From the NCBI RefSeq assembly GCF_025766255.1, contig NW_026516667.1, positions 248,001 to 312,000 of the forward strand: 64,000 nucleotides of DNA, written 5' to 3'. The notes beneath the pieces are model-generated. The model saw only the letters and a program-made list of their open reading frames with translations, did no database searches and had not been told where the DNA came from. Positions 23,597 through 34,900 of the stretch are shown in pieces. The translations under genes and the position numbers were made by a program. The DNA is from Zychaea mexicana (Eukaryota; Mucoromycota; Mucoromycetes; Mucorales; Lichtheimiaceae). The stretch's first letter is position 1, and the number at the start of each line of letters is the position of its first letter.

Positions 23597-23687
23597 CTTC
23601 AGCCCACGCAGTGCTCGAGCCATTAATATCAACGAAGCAGGCTGAATATTACTAAATTGCCTGAATTTCTTCAGCGCAGCTGGTCTC
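23597..23687 (-). pseudogene. Fragment of an unknown gene, right copy of an inverted pair
   Basis: Minus-strand partner of 22886-22972, roughly 80 percent similar by eye over about 90 nt. The open frame continues upstream as EVGISTQAEKLRP. The copies are about 620 bp apart in inverted orientation. Between them, at about 23370-23480, two diverged direct copies of a GGCC...CAGAATTGC...TGGCCA block are also seen. Confidence 0.5.
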
Positions 23688-23721
23688 AATTTTTCAGCCT
23701 GCGTACTAATTCCCACTTCTA

Positions 23722-24030
23722 ATGATGTTCACGTTAGGACAAGCGGTTTTGGAAAATTACCAAAAAGTGATTGCTGAAGGAGCAAGATTGCCATGGCATG
23801 ACAATCAAATGTATGCCGTTATTGTCACGCTAGGCTGGCCTGAGGGTATCGAACGCAATCATCCTAGCCGTTTACTTCAGCATGAACGAGCTGAAATAGG
23901 GAGACGATTGGTTTCCGGTGAGATCAGATTTGTAAAGGCGTCACAGCAACAACAGCAACAAGATGAACAAGCTTTTTTTCTTTTTCCTCAAAAAATATGC
24001 TTGACTGAGAAGATGTTAGGTCTACTTTAA
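23722..24030 (+). CDS. Hypothetical protein, 102 residues
   Basis: Unrecognised open frame starting MMFTLGQAVLENY with a compact sequence (MYAVIVTLGWPEGIERNHPSRLLQHERAEIGRRL is its core, quoted here only as two conserved-looking ends: MYAVIVTLGWPEGI and RAEIGRRLVSGEIRF). It then has a CAA-encoded Gln run and a short tail. Amino-acid composition looks protein-like, unlike nearby shadows. It sits in transposon debris, so it may be a piece of a mobile element or decayed gene. No function is proposed. Confidence 0.35.
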   Translation: MMFTLGQAVLENYQKVIAEGARLPWHDNQMYAVIVTLGWPEGIERNHPSRLLQHERAEIGRRLVSGEIRFVKASQQQQQQDEQAFFLFPQKICLTEKMLGLL

Positions 24031-24368
24031 CTAGTACAGTATTTTTTGCATTGCTGAAAGCACTTTGTTTGGGGCTGATGGCTAGTGTATAGTTATGAAT
24101 ATGTCTTTGGTGAATTTACAATGTAGCTACATATAGACACCAAGCAATGTTTCTAGGAGTATCTGATACATCCTTTTAAGTAGGCATCTCTGACGTTTAA
24201 TCCTTAGCATCCTCACATTTTCCTCTGTAAGTAGTACTTGGGCATGATCTACTTATTTGACGTTTTGCTACATCTTATATGAACGCTGTACGTAGTAGTT
24301 TTCGTAAGGATATATGTATTTGTCGAGACTGCAATAACGCACGAGCAAAACGTTGCTGACGCAGCACG

Positions 24369-25388
24369 ATGGCTAATGCAGAGTCCCCAGCTGATCGGAA
24401 AACGCTAGAGCAAGAAACCAGTACACGATGGTCCGAGCTACATCGCCTTCAATATTTTGACCTCGCCCGTTGCACGGTCATCGATCCAATGCACAACTTG
24501 TTACTGGGCACCTCAAAACGTATGAAGGAGAACTGAATAGACAACGGGTATTTGACGACCAAGGTACCTGAAGCCATACAAGAAAAAGTAGACGACGAGA
24601 AAATACCGCCAAATCATGACAGCATGGCTAGTAAAATTAAGTCTCGTTTTGCTGGTATGAAGGCCGCCGAATGAAAAAGCTAAATTCTCCTGTATTCGCC
24701 ATACGTTCTTAAAGCAGTCGATGTCATCCCCACCAACGACCTCGGAAACTGGATGCGCTTTGTGAATGCCTGCCGCCTACTGCTCAAACCATCCATCACC
24801 AAGAACAAAGTCGAAGAAGCACACAATCTTCTGTTGCAATTTTGTCGCGGAAGCAAGCGATTGTACGATGCTACGGCAATCACTCCTAACATGCATCTGC
24901 ATGCTCACTTACGCAAATGCGTCATGGATTTTGGCCCGGTATACGCATTTTGGGTGTTCAGTTTCGATCAGTACAATATCTTGTGGGCAACATTGACACC
25001 AATAAGAAGGGTTCGTTTGAGGTGACCTTTGCCCGGTCCTTTTTGGAGCTTGCGCACACTGCTGATTTTGTTCGAGATATCACCAGTAACATGAAGGACA
25101 ACGACGCTGCCTTATTGGCCAACATCATCAACAATCCACCCATGACCATCACTACGCATAGGCTTTCTTCTGCTGATGCGTTTGATGAACGATCTTTTGT
25201 TCAGTGGCGCCAGTGCTTTCGTTATGTTCGTTCGTTGCTCGGATCAGGCCCGCCTCCAGTTCCGGATCATTCATCAAAGCTTTATATTCGTCAGACTTTT
25301 GCTGAACGATATATCCGGCGTGGCGATTATCGTTTTTCAGCATTCCCCTATCTACGCGTAGAGAAAATACTGCTTGATACGAGTGTTG
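24369..25388 (+). pseudogene. Tnp2-like (CACTA-type) transposase relic
   Basis: Degraded plus-strand transposase. The first part reads YFDLARCTVIDPMHNLLLG, the hallmark of fungal Tnp2/CACTA-like transposases, and stops at a TGA near 24534. Later parts match the same family: WMRFVNACRLLLKPS, then NMHLHAHLRKCVMDFGPVYAFW. A frameshift near 24970 moves the frame, after which IDTNKKGSFEVTFARSFLEL continues. Several nonsense codons and at least one frameshift mean no product. The right end is cut by a small inverted-repeat element at 25391. No TIR for a complete element was seen. Confidence 0.75.
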
Positions 25389-25390
25389 TA

Positions 25391-25569
25391 CAGTGGTTCT
25401 CTATTTAATTTCTACCTCAAAGGGGGTCTATAAAGTGTTGAATCTACTGAGGGTTGACACATAACGAGGACGATTCAAGCAGTGTTATATGCTTAACGCA
25501 GGAATAGAAATAAGTTGAACTAACTGAGGGTTTATCGTATTGGGCATAAAAATAAACGGGGAACCACTG
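25391..25569. mobile_element. MITE-like element with TA target duplication (first)
   Basis: A 179-bp segment bounded by inverted ends CAGTGGTTCTCTATTTA and, on the other strand, CAGTGGTTCCCCGTTTA. TA dinucleotides lie at both flanks (25389-25390 and 25570-25571). TA duplication and CAG-starting ends fit a nonautonomous Tc1/mariner-pogo superfamily element. It has inserted between the transposase relic on its left and a decayed minus-strand gene on its right. Confidence 0.7.
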
Positions 25570-25571
25570 TA

Positions 25572-26155
25572 TCGTGCCTGCATTCTTGTATTTGCTATTA
25601 AAAAGATAATATAACCTTCTTGCATCGTAATGAAGGGACAGGAAATGCTGCCAGGTGTTTCGTTTACCGGCATACTGTACTTGCGAAGGAATGGCAATTT
25701 CATCGGCAGGAGCTCCTCGACCGACGTGCTTGCCATACTTGGTGGCAATTTCGGCTTGACCCGCCTTCATGCGGTCAAGCAACTCTATCTTTTTCAAGAG
25801 CTGCTAGATCAGCCTAAATTTCCTCGTCGGCTTGTGCCACAGCGGACGACACTGCTTCGACAGCAGCAGCATCTACTACGTTGCTGGAGGCAGACTCGAT
25901 TTCCATCTGCTCACTAGCAGTCGCCACGTCAGCAGTTGCACCAGTTGTCAATGGAGCTTGGTCGAATGTAGCTTTTGCAGCTTCAATTCTTTCTTTCACT
26001 ACTGCCGCTTGGTATTTTCAATCGGAAACGAAATCAATGAAATCATCGTTATCAAATATTTTTCTCTCTTCTTCTGTTGTTCTGTTTTCTTTGATATAAA
26101 GTCGGTAGAGTATCAAAGCGGTTTCGATACAGTCTTTGGTCAACAAGGGATTCAT
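25572..26155 (-). pseudogene. Decayed unknown gene, minus strand
   Basis: Starting at an ATG at 26155, the minus strand reads MNPLLTKDCIETALILYRL, then a TGA, then VKERIEAAKATFDQAPLTTG. It continues to a TAG after ADEEI, then after a frameshift to LLDRMKAGQAEIATKYGKH and IPSQVQYAGKRNTWQHF. Two nonsense codons and one frameshift in an otherwise long open frame mark a pseudogene. It is truncated by the MITE at 25391-25569. I do not recognise the family. Confidence 0.55.
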
Positions 26156-26483
26156 TTTAAAATTGCTGAGTAGGGGAGGTAAGAGGTAGGAAGGAAGGGT
26201 TGGTGTCTCAAAATCTGGCTTTTCTCTCTTCTATTATCAAGCGTTTCACAAGATTTCGCATCATTCACTACAGAGTCCCACTTTGTTCAACATTTACAGC
26301 ACAATTCCATTTAGGTTTGCAGCATACTTTATTTTTGCAGCCATATGAGTATATTGAAGCTGTAAAAAATTTGCTTAGTATGACCATTACTGCAGCAGCG
26401 GTAATACTAGCTGCTTTTTCTGGTATTGCCACCATCATTCTACCATATACAACCAGTGCTTACAGAGAACCTAATTAAACATA

Positions 26484-26671
26484 CAGTCGACCCCCGTTAA
26501 CGTCAACCCTCAGGGTACCAGTAAAAGTGTTGACCATATCGAGGGTTGACGACCACCGGGGGTAGAGAATAGGCAAAATCTTTAACTATTAAATTTGAAA
26601 GGGTACCAGCGAATCGGTTGACGCTATCGGGGGTTGACATTATCGGGGTTGACGTTAATGGGGGTTGACTG
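26484..26671. mobile_element. MITE-like element with TA target duplication (second)
   Basis: A 188-bp segment with inverted ends CAGTCGACCCCCGTTAACG and, from the other end, CAGTCAACCCCCATTAACG, both continuing into TCAACCC. TA lies on both sides (26482-26483 and 26672-26673). The interior repeats GGGTTGAC blocks. It is probably a nonautonomous pogo-like/Tc1 element of a family different from the one at 25391. Confidence 0.75.
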
Positions 26672-27075
26672 TATTACTTCGCCGACGATCTCGTGGCAAC
26701 TATATTGCTCAATGCAAAAGTCTCTACTGTACAATCAGGAGCGAGAACGACGAGTCTCGCTCGCATATGAAGAAGTCTTACAGCAATATAAAACACGCAC
26801 AAGCAAGTTTAGCGAACGGGAAGAGAAAAAAAACATTTTTTATTTGATACATGATACTACTAATCAATAATAGGGTGTCGATGTGTTAGCTTCCCTGCTC
26901 TTAAGCAGGTACTGACAGGAGCAACCACGAGAAGGTCCATCGACATCTGCTCCCATAACCCTCTCCCCACAAAGCTAGGGTCTTGTCTTGGTCGCTTTTT
27001 TGTGGATCATCAAAGGTCGATTGGTATTGAGATGCCCAGTCCGCTCTCACCAATCGCGAAGCTACAAAAAAAAAA

Positions 27076-28017
27076 GCACCACCACCCACCCACACACCTA
27101 CTTACCTCCAACCACCTACCTTACGCCTCCGTCGCCCATGCCTACAAAACAAGCACCACCACCCACCCACCCACACACCCACTTACCTTCACCCACTTAC
27201 CTTGCACCTTCGTCGCCTGTGCCTACAAAACAAGCACCACCACCCACCCACCCACCCACACACCCACTTACCTTCACCCACTTACCTTACGCCTCCGTCG
27301 CCCATGCCTACAAAACAAGCACCACCACCCACCCACCCACACACCCACTTACCTCCAACCACCTACCTTACGCCTCCGTCGCCCATGCCTACAAAACAAG
27401 CACCACCCACCCACCCACCCACACACCCACTTACCTTCACCCACTTACCTTGCACCTTCGTCGCCTGTGCCTACAAAACAAGCACCACCACCACCCACCC
27501 ACCCACACACCCACTTACCTTCACCCACTTACCTTACGCCTCCGTCGCCCATGCCTACAAAACAAGCACCACCACCCACCCACCCACACACCCACTTACC
27601 TTCACCCACCTACCTTACGCCTCCGTCGCCCATGCCTACAAAACAAGCACCACCACCCACCCACCCACACACCACTTACCTTCACCCACTTACCTTGCAC
27701 CTTCGTCGCCTGTGCCTACAAAACAAGCACCACCACCCACCCACCCACCCACACACCCACTTACCTTCACCCACTTACCTTACGCCTCCGTCGCCCATGC
27801 CTACAAAACAAGCACCACCACCCACCCACCCACACACCCACTTACCTCCAACCACCTACCTTACGCCTCCGTCGCCCATGCCTACAAAACAAGCACCACC
27901 ACCCACCCACCCACACACCCACTTACCTTCAACCACTTACCTTACGCCTCCGTCGCCCATGCCTACAAAACAAGCACCACCACCCACCTACCCACCCACC
28001 CACCCACGACCTACAAA
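27076..28017. repeat. G4/splice-cassette tandem array, left copy, 11 units
   Basis: Minisatellite of about 80-90-bp units. Read on the minus strand each unit is a G-rich stretch of GGGT repeats, then TTGTTTTGTAG, then a 22-nt core, then GTAAGTGGGTGAAGGTAAGT. Two core variants alternate: GCATGGGCGACGGAGGCG (A) and GCACAGGCGACGAAGGTG (B). In minus-strand order the units are A A A B A A B A A B A. All three plus-strand frames are open through the array because the unit lacks stop codons, so long Thr/His/Pro-rich open frames there are not evidence of coding. Confidence 0.9.
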
Positions 28018-28399
28018 ACCCGCGTTAGCCCCCACTCCCTCCCCAGACACTCACAAAAAAAAGAAAGGGACTTACCATACGTGATCGTGAAAAAGTGAAA
28101 AATGAAAAGAGAAAGAAAAAGTGAGGAAGCAACACGCTGCGGAAAATGGGTGTCTTTTTATGGGCAAAAGTTCATTTCCAAAAAGAACTCTGGTCTGGGC
28201 TCAATGAGATTCTGAAGGGACGCTTGCTTTTTTTTCCTTTCCTGTATCTTTTTTTTTGCGTACAAAAAACTAAAATAGGCAAAGATAAGCTCCGTGCTCA
28301 ACAAAGCGCACAACAATGACAGACGACAGTAACACGATCACAACGCGCATTATCACACTTTGGCACTGTTTTTTATCTTTTTTTTTTACTTTCTGTGTT

Positions 28400-28512
28400 C
28401 GCGTAGTTCAGTTCGCGAAAATAATGGAAAGGAAAAAAGTTTTATTATTATTCCAATGCACATCACGTAGTTCAGTTCGCGAGAAAAATGGAAAGGAAAA
28501 AAAGTTAGTTCG
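28400..28512. repeat. Short direct repeats in the palindrome arm
   Basis: Two copies of a block containing TAGTTCAGTTCGCGA followed by an A-rich ATGGAAAGGAAAAAA segment, at about 28405-28438 and 28469-28505. A further tandem pair of about 22 nt (AGCTGACCACCGAGCGAGCT) lies at about 28682-28725. Both pairs recur mirrored in the right arm. Confidence 0.6.
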
Positions 28513-30930
28513 GAGGATACGTTCCGAGCCAATCTGGTTTGCTTTTTTCGCATGTATCATACTTCACGCGCACCCTGGGAAAAAGCAGACAGATAGGATA
28601 TACGATCGACGCTGTTTTTCTTGAAAAGAATCCCTTTCTCTGCATCCACCACGCTTGCCAGCTTACGATTATCGTTCGTTAAGCTGACCACCGAGCGAGC
28701 TCAAGCTGACCACCGAGCGAGCTCAATGCGAGACTAAAGACGACAAGCAGTCTAAAACCACACCTCCATAAGCGTATACAGTGTAGTGTTTTCGCCTGGA
28801 CGAGTGACGTCCCCCAACTTTGGTTCCATCCCCCCATCCAACCCCCCGCCTCCAACTTTATTTACGGCCAGCACGGAAGGTCTGCGCATGAAGAAGCCGA
28901 GCATGACAGCAAAGTACAATGGAGACCCTGCGCAAAAAACATCGTAACTTGGCCTCAGAGCCTCGAAAAAACAAGGGTTGAGTATGTGCGTGTTGCTACG
29001 AGTCTGCCCATTGCGCTGGTTGCGGTTGTGTGAAAAAAGCGCTGCGAATCGCTTCGCAAGAGCAGCCGCCATTTCGCTCGGAATTGGTCAAAATGGGTGA
29101 CGCGAATAAAATAAAATGTGTTTTGACATGCTTGTCCTGGCAACAAGCGGCTTTCAGGAACATGGATTGTCATGACTACTGAATGCCATGGCAATAAGCA
29201 GCTTTCTTATGCAGCGTGGTTATAAAGCAAGCCTCATAGAGAAGGATGTTAAAACGAGCAAACCAAACAACCTGAAGAAGCAGCCTGTATGGATAATAGT
29301 AGCTCTAGGATGACGCGCATACTATGCTGAAAACAGCCATGCTGCTCTATAATCTGGCTTTGACAATTTATTTTAAGCTGCCCACATCCATCATTGCGGG
29401 CTTGGAGGATCGGCAATCGCTGATTGCGGTGGGCATATACTCGTATAAGAGAGCGTTTTTTATTTTCGTTACACACGCCACGACAGTTGATACAACAATG
29501 GCCGAGACTTTCTACAATGTCTCACTGATCCCATGAAGACGCTGGCTGCGGCGTTCAGCACATGTTTACTCCAAACAAAACCCAAACAAACAATTTATTG
29601 TTCAATATAAACAACATTGACCCGAACCCTGTACAGAGACCCTTTGATCATTGGCCTGACCTTTGCGCTATCCCAATCTAATACACGCCCAGTCATCCTG
29701 CTGATAAGATATTAACCAACTTGCATAACACTATCCGCTATCTCCCCCATCCCCCATCCCTTTCTTTCCTGATACTTTTCCTTTTTTGGATTATAATTCA
29801 GCAATATAACTAGTAACAAGACAACCATTCCAAGTGCATCATCAGCCGTAAATAATCATCAAGAGCTTACAAACGACATCATATCACGCCACCCATTCGG
29901 GTCATAGGCGTTCATTGCTGTACAGATGTTGTTTTACATAAACTGGATCATCCGAGTATAATGTTTCCGTGATTTATGGTGCATACTAGTGTGTCTCAAA
30001 ATCTGGAGATATCTGGAGAGTTTTTTCATGTGTGAAATAAGTAGGGCATAGGCATAAAAGGGAAATTATGGGGGTTGATGAGGAAAAAGAGCTTCTTCCT
30101 GACGGAAGGTGATGCGTAATTTGTGGGTAGAGCCGATGACAGATTGAGGGTGGAATGGGATAGAAAAAAATATAAAGCCAATGGGCTCGCCACACTCCAA
30201 CTAGAATACCTGAAAGAATCTGAGCGGTTGTATGATAGAGGAGATTGAGATGAAGGCCACGAAGGCATAGTAAGGTGGCGTCGGAGACAGTGTGCTCGGA
30301 GGCCGGCATCCCCTTATTTCCACCCCGGTTGAGTGTGAAAAAAATTGGAGGGAGGAAAGAGTGGGGTTCAATAGCAGCAGCAACAACCAAAGATCTTTTT
30401 TTTTTCTTCTCATTAACAACCACCATGGCAATTCAACAGCTGCGAACACACTTGTATATGACTTTTTACTGTCTCCATGATGAATAGAAGAGAAAAAGAA
30501 AACAAAGCGCCACAATCCACAGATTTAACAAAAAACGGAATCATGGTAATTGTTTTTTTAAAAAAAAGCATGTGCTCAAGATTTGTAAGGTGTAGACCGC
30601 CGTTACTGTAGAAAAAACGATAGCCTTTCAAAGTTGCGTAGGTGATCAAGGGAAGGAAAAGGTTGTCGGTTGTGCTTGGGATATAGCTTTGGTGGATACA
30701 TGCTCATTCAGAATTACTGTTTTTTTCTTCTCTGTATATACTTGATGCACCATCTTGCACCATTCCAACGTCAAACTTACGTGCGTAATACAACATCGTC
30801 CTCTACCTGCACAAACGATTCGTACTCACAACAAGAACGACGCAACATTCTTCTTCTCCGTTACTCAAACACAATCATATACAACATGACGCTGATCCGC
30901 CATTGGCTTGCAAAACATACAGCCTGACGC

Positions 30931-31980
30931 GATTACTTTTTACCTTTTGCATATACCAACGTTAACATCGCCGGTCTTTATGGATAAATGAGCTGTAGAT
31001 AGCAGGAAGGTTAACTGACGGGTTTCTTTCCTTTTGTGTTGCTGTGGATTGGATGAAAATAAAGTATGTTGACCGTTATATAAGAAAGACAACGAAGAAA
31101 GTTCTACAAGAGTTATACAAGTGCGAAGGATGTTGTTCGTGGTGAAGGATGGTTATTGTAATTATTGATATTGCGTGGCAGAGCGTCTGGTGCCATGCAC
31201 GGTCTCGCGTTTGTGAACCCATTTGTAGCCACACAATTCCGAGATGCGATCCTTGAAGATCTGCCATCGAGCAGCAGGAACGCACACGATTTCATTAGGA
31301 ATGAGTGCAAGAACTCCACGTACAGTCGAGTGAGAGAGAGCGTAGCGAATGTCGTCAAGGGTAGTAACTTGTCGGTTGTTCATAGTTGTTGTTATTAACA
31401 ACAAATAAAGTTGCTGTTGTAATAGCAAAGAAACTTCCTCCTTCATAACAACAAACGCCTTTTCTTCTTTGTCCCTGCCATATTATCAACACCGCTCAGA
31501 GCTATATCCATGAAGCACTTGTAATAACATGCAATCCCATCTCACACCCGTTTATGCAGACAACTGAAACATAATGACTACATAATGTATGATCTTTTAC
31601 TTTTATTTTTTTATCCCAACCATAACATCTACAGTAACAATAATAAAACCCTATTTTCCACCCGTCAGCATATATAACTACCTTATCCATCAAGACCGGC
31701 AATGTTGTGTTGGCATATGCGAAAAGAAAAGGTAATCGTCGTTGCCATCGTGTGTGTGCGAGTACAGCGATTTGCAGAGGAGGATTATAGTTGTGGTGGT
31801 GTGTATGCATCATAGGAATATATTTTTCATCGCATTGATGTGTATACATACAACAAAGAAAGAGATGACCGTCATTACAATACGATGATGATGTGCGTGT
31901 GCATACAAGTATTAAAATAAAAGACCGGCGTCATAGTCGTCATCATGTAATATGGGCGTATATGGTAGTGAGAGGTATTT
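30931..31980. other. Unique spacer at the centre of the palindrome
   Basis: A 1050-bp single-copy segment between the arms. Arm identity ends sharply at CCTGACGC on the left and its complement GCGTCAGG on the right. It contains one plausible small minus-strand gene (31162-31383) and otherwise nothing recognised. Confidence 0.85.
31162..31383 (-). CDS. Small hypothetical protein in the palindrome spacer, 73 residues
   Basis: An ATG at 31383 opens a clean frame beginning MNNRQVTTLDDIRYALS. It continues through VRGVLALIPNEIVCVPAARW and KDRISELCGYKW to a TAA at 31162. Composition and the pyrimidine-free, ACAACAACT-type start context look like a real small protein, but no family is recognised. 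The longer in-frame extension to 31446 lacks an upstream ATG. It could also be a 3' exon of a larger gene. Confidence 0.45.
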   Translation of the reverse strand: MNNRQVTTLDDIRYALSHSTVRGVLALIPNEIVCVPAARWQIFKDRISELCGYKWVHKRETVHGTRRSATQYQ

Positions 31981-34900
31981 GCGTCAGGCTGTATGTTTTG
32001 CAAGCCAATGGCGGATCAGCGTCATGTTGTATATGATTGTGTTTGAGTAACGGAGAAGAAGAATGTTGCGTCGTTCTTGTTGTGAGTACGAATCGTTTGT
32101 GCAGGTAGAGGACGATGTTGTATTACGCACGTAAGTTTGACGTTGGAATGGTGCAAGATGGTGCATCAAGTATATACAGAGAAGAAAAAAACAGTAATTC
32201 TGAATGAGCATGTATCCACCAAAGCTATATCCCAAGCACAACCGACAACCTTTTCCTTCCCTTGATCACCTACGCAACTTTGAAAGGCTATCGTTTTTTC
32301 TACAGTAACGGCGGTCTACACCTTACAAATCTTGAGCACATGCTTTTTTTTAAAAAAACAATTACCATGATTCCGTTTTTTGTTAAATCTGTGGATTGTG
32401 GCGCTTTGTTTTCTTTTTCTCTTCTATTCATCATGGAGACAGTAAAAAGTCATATACAAGTGTGTTCGCAGCTGTTGAATTGCCATGGTGGTTGTTAATG
32501 AGAAGAAAAAAAAAAGATCTTTGGTTGTTGCTGCTGCTATTGAACCCCACTCTTTCCTCCCTCCAATTTTTTTCACACTCAACCGGGGTGGAAATAAGGG
32601 GATGCCGGCCTCCGAGCACACTGTCTCCGACGCCACCTTACTATGCCTTCGTGGCCTTCATCTCAATCTCCTCTATCATACAACCGCTCAGATTCTTTCA
32701 GGTATTCTAGTTGGAGTGTGGCGAGCCCATTGGCTTTATATTTTTTTCTATCCCATTCCACCCTCAATCTGTCATCGGCTCTACCCACAAATTACGCATC
32801 ACCTTCCGTCAGGAAGAAGCTCTTTTTCCTCATCAACCCCCATAATTTCCCTTTTATGCCTATGCCCTACTTATTTCACACATGAAAAAACTCTCCAGAT
32901 ATCTCCAGATTTTGAGACACACTAGTATGCACCATAAATCACGGAAACATTATACTCGGATGATCCAGTTTATGTAAAACAACATCTGTACAGCAATGAA
33001 CGCCTATGACCCGAATGGGTGGCGTGATATGATGTCGTTTGTAAGCTCTTGATGATTATTTACGGCTGATGATGCACTTGGAATGGTTGTCTTGTTACTA
33101 GTTATATTGCTGAATTATAATCCAAAAAAGGAAAAGTATCAGGAAAGAAAGGGATGGGGGATGGGGGAGATAGCGGATAGTGTTATGCAAGTTGGTTAAT
33201 ATCTTATCAGCAGGATGACTGGGCGTGTATTAGATTGGGATAGCGCAAAGGTCAGGCCAATGATCAAAGGGTCTCTGTACAGGGTTCGGGTCAATGTTGT
33301 TTATATTGAACAATAAATTGTTTGTTTGGGTTTTGTTTGGAGTAAACATGTGCTGAACGCCGCAGCCAGCGTCTTCATGGGATCAGTGAGACATTGTAGA
33401 AAGTCTCGGCCATTGTTGTATCAACTGTCGTGGCGTGTGTAACGAAAATAAAAAACGCTCTCTTATACGAGTATATGCCCACCGCAATCAGCGATTGCCG
33501 ATCCTCCAAGCCCGCAATGATGGATGTGGGCAGCTTAAAATAAATTGTCAAAGCCAGATTATAGAGCAGCATGGCTGTTTTCAGCATAGTATGCGCGTCA
33601 TCCTAGAGCTACTATTATCCATACAGGCTGCTTCTTCAGGTTGTTTGGTTTGCTCGTTTTAACATCCTTCTCTATGAGGCTTGCTTTATAACCACGCTGC
33701 ATAAGAAAGCTGCTTATTGCCATGGCATTCAGTAGTCATGACAATCCATGTTCCTGAAAGCCGCTTGTTGCCAGGACAAGCATGTCAAAACACATTTTAT
33801 TTTATTCGCGTCACCCATTTTGACCAATTCCGAGCGAAATGGCGGCTGCTCTTGCGAAGCGATTCGCAGCGCTTTTTTCACACAACCGCAACCAGCGCAA
33901 TGGGCAGACTCGTAGCAACACGCACATACTCAACCCTTGTTTTTTCGAGGCTCTGAGGCCAAGTTACGATGTTTTTTGCGCAGGGTCTCCATTGTACTTT
34001 GCTGTCATGCTCGGCTTCTTCATGCGCAGACCTTCCGTGCTGGCCGTAAATAAAGTTGGAGGCGGGGGGTTGGATGGGGGGATGGAACCAAAGTTGGGGG
34101 ACGTCACTCGTCCAGGCGAAAACACTACACTGTATACGCTTATGGAGGTGTGGTTTTAGACTGCTTGTCGTCTTTAGTCTCGCATTGAGCTCGCTCGGTG
34201 GTCAGCTTGAGCTCGCTCGGTGGTCAGCTTAACGAACGATAATCGTAAGCTGGCAAGCGTGGTGGATGCAGAGAAAGGGATTCTTTTCAAGAAAAACAGC
34301 GTCGATCGTATATCCTATCTGTCTGCTTTTTCCCAGGGTGCGCGTGAAGTATGATACATGCGAAAAAAGCAAACCAGATTGGCTCGGAACGTATCCTCCG
34401 AACTAACTTTTTTTCCTTTCCATTTTTCTCGCGAACTGAACTACGTGATGTGCATTGGAATAATAATAAAACTTTTTTCCTTTCCATTATTTTCGCGAAC
34501 TGAACTACGCGAACACAGAAAGTAAAAAAAAAAGATAAAAAACAGTGCCAAAGTGTGATAATGCGCGTTGTGATCGTGTTACTGTCGTCTGTCATTGTTG
34601 TGCGCTTTGTTGAGCACGGAGCTTATCTTTGCCTATTTTAGTTTTTTGTACGCAAAAAAAAAGATACAGGAAAGGAAAAAAAAGCAAGCGTCCCTTCAGA
34701 ATCTCATTGAGCCCAGACCAGAGTTCTTTTTGGAAATGAACTTTTGCCCATAAAAAGACACCCATTTTCCGCAGCGTGTTGCTTCCTCACTTTTTCTTTC
34801 TCTTTTCATTTTTCACTTTTTCACGATCACGTATGGTAAGTCCCTTTCTTTTTTTTGTGAGTGTCTGGGGAGGGAGTGGGGGCTAACGCGGGTTTTGTAG

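Larger units (their letters stand above)
26787..30930. repeat. Left arm of a large palindrome
   Basis: This arm is the reverse complement of 31981-35793. For 28021-30930, paired positions sum to a constant 62911, so the inner 2.9 kb is collinear with no net indel, and every open frame has an identical partner in the other arm. The outer part includes the tandem array at 27076-28017. Outside that array I noticed one substitution near 26956 and a roughly 10-nt indel near 26822-26832. No gene with a recognisable domain lies in the arm. Short open frames (for example 29324-29536, 70 residues with a hydrophobic N-terminal half) are of uncertain status. Confidence 0.92.

Noticed and set aside
27076..28017. 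CRISPR-like array
   Set aside because: Units are contiguous with no unique spacers, variants A and B recur, and the context is eukaryotic.
26988..28098. Three overlapping Thr/His/Pro-rich open frames of 298-360 residues on the plus strand
   Set aside because: They are open in all three frames only because the minisatellite unit lacks stop codons. Frame-independent openness and sequence made purely of the repeat argue against coding.
30423..30485. Good Kozak ATG (CACCATGGCA) after a pyrimidine run, in both palindrome arms
   Set aside because: The frame stops after 20 residues and no convincing intron extends it.
29986..30515. Minus-strand frames of 104-146 residues in the left arm (and mirror copies at 32396-32925)
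   Set aside because: Two overlapping frames of similar length with low-complexity Leu/Phe/Ser content, no motif and no splice partners. Duplication in the palindrome explains their identity.
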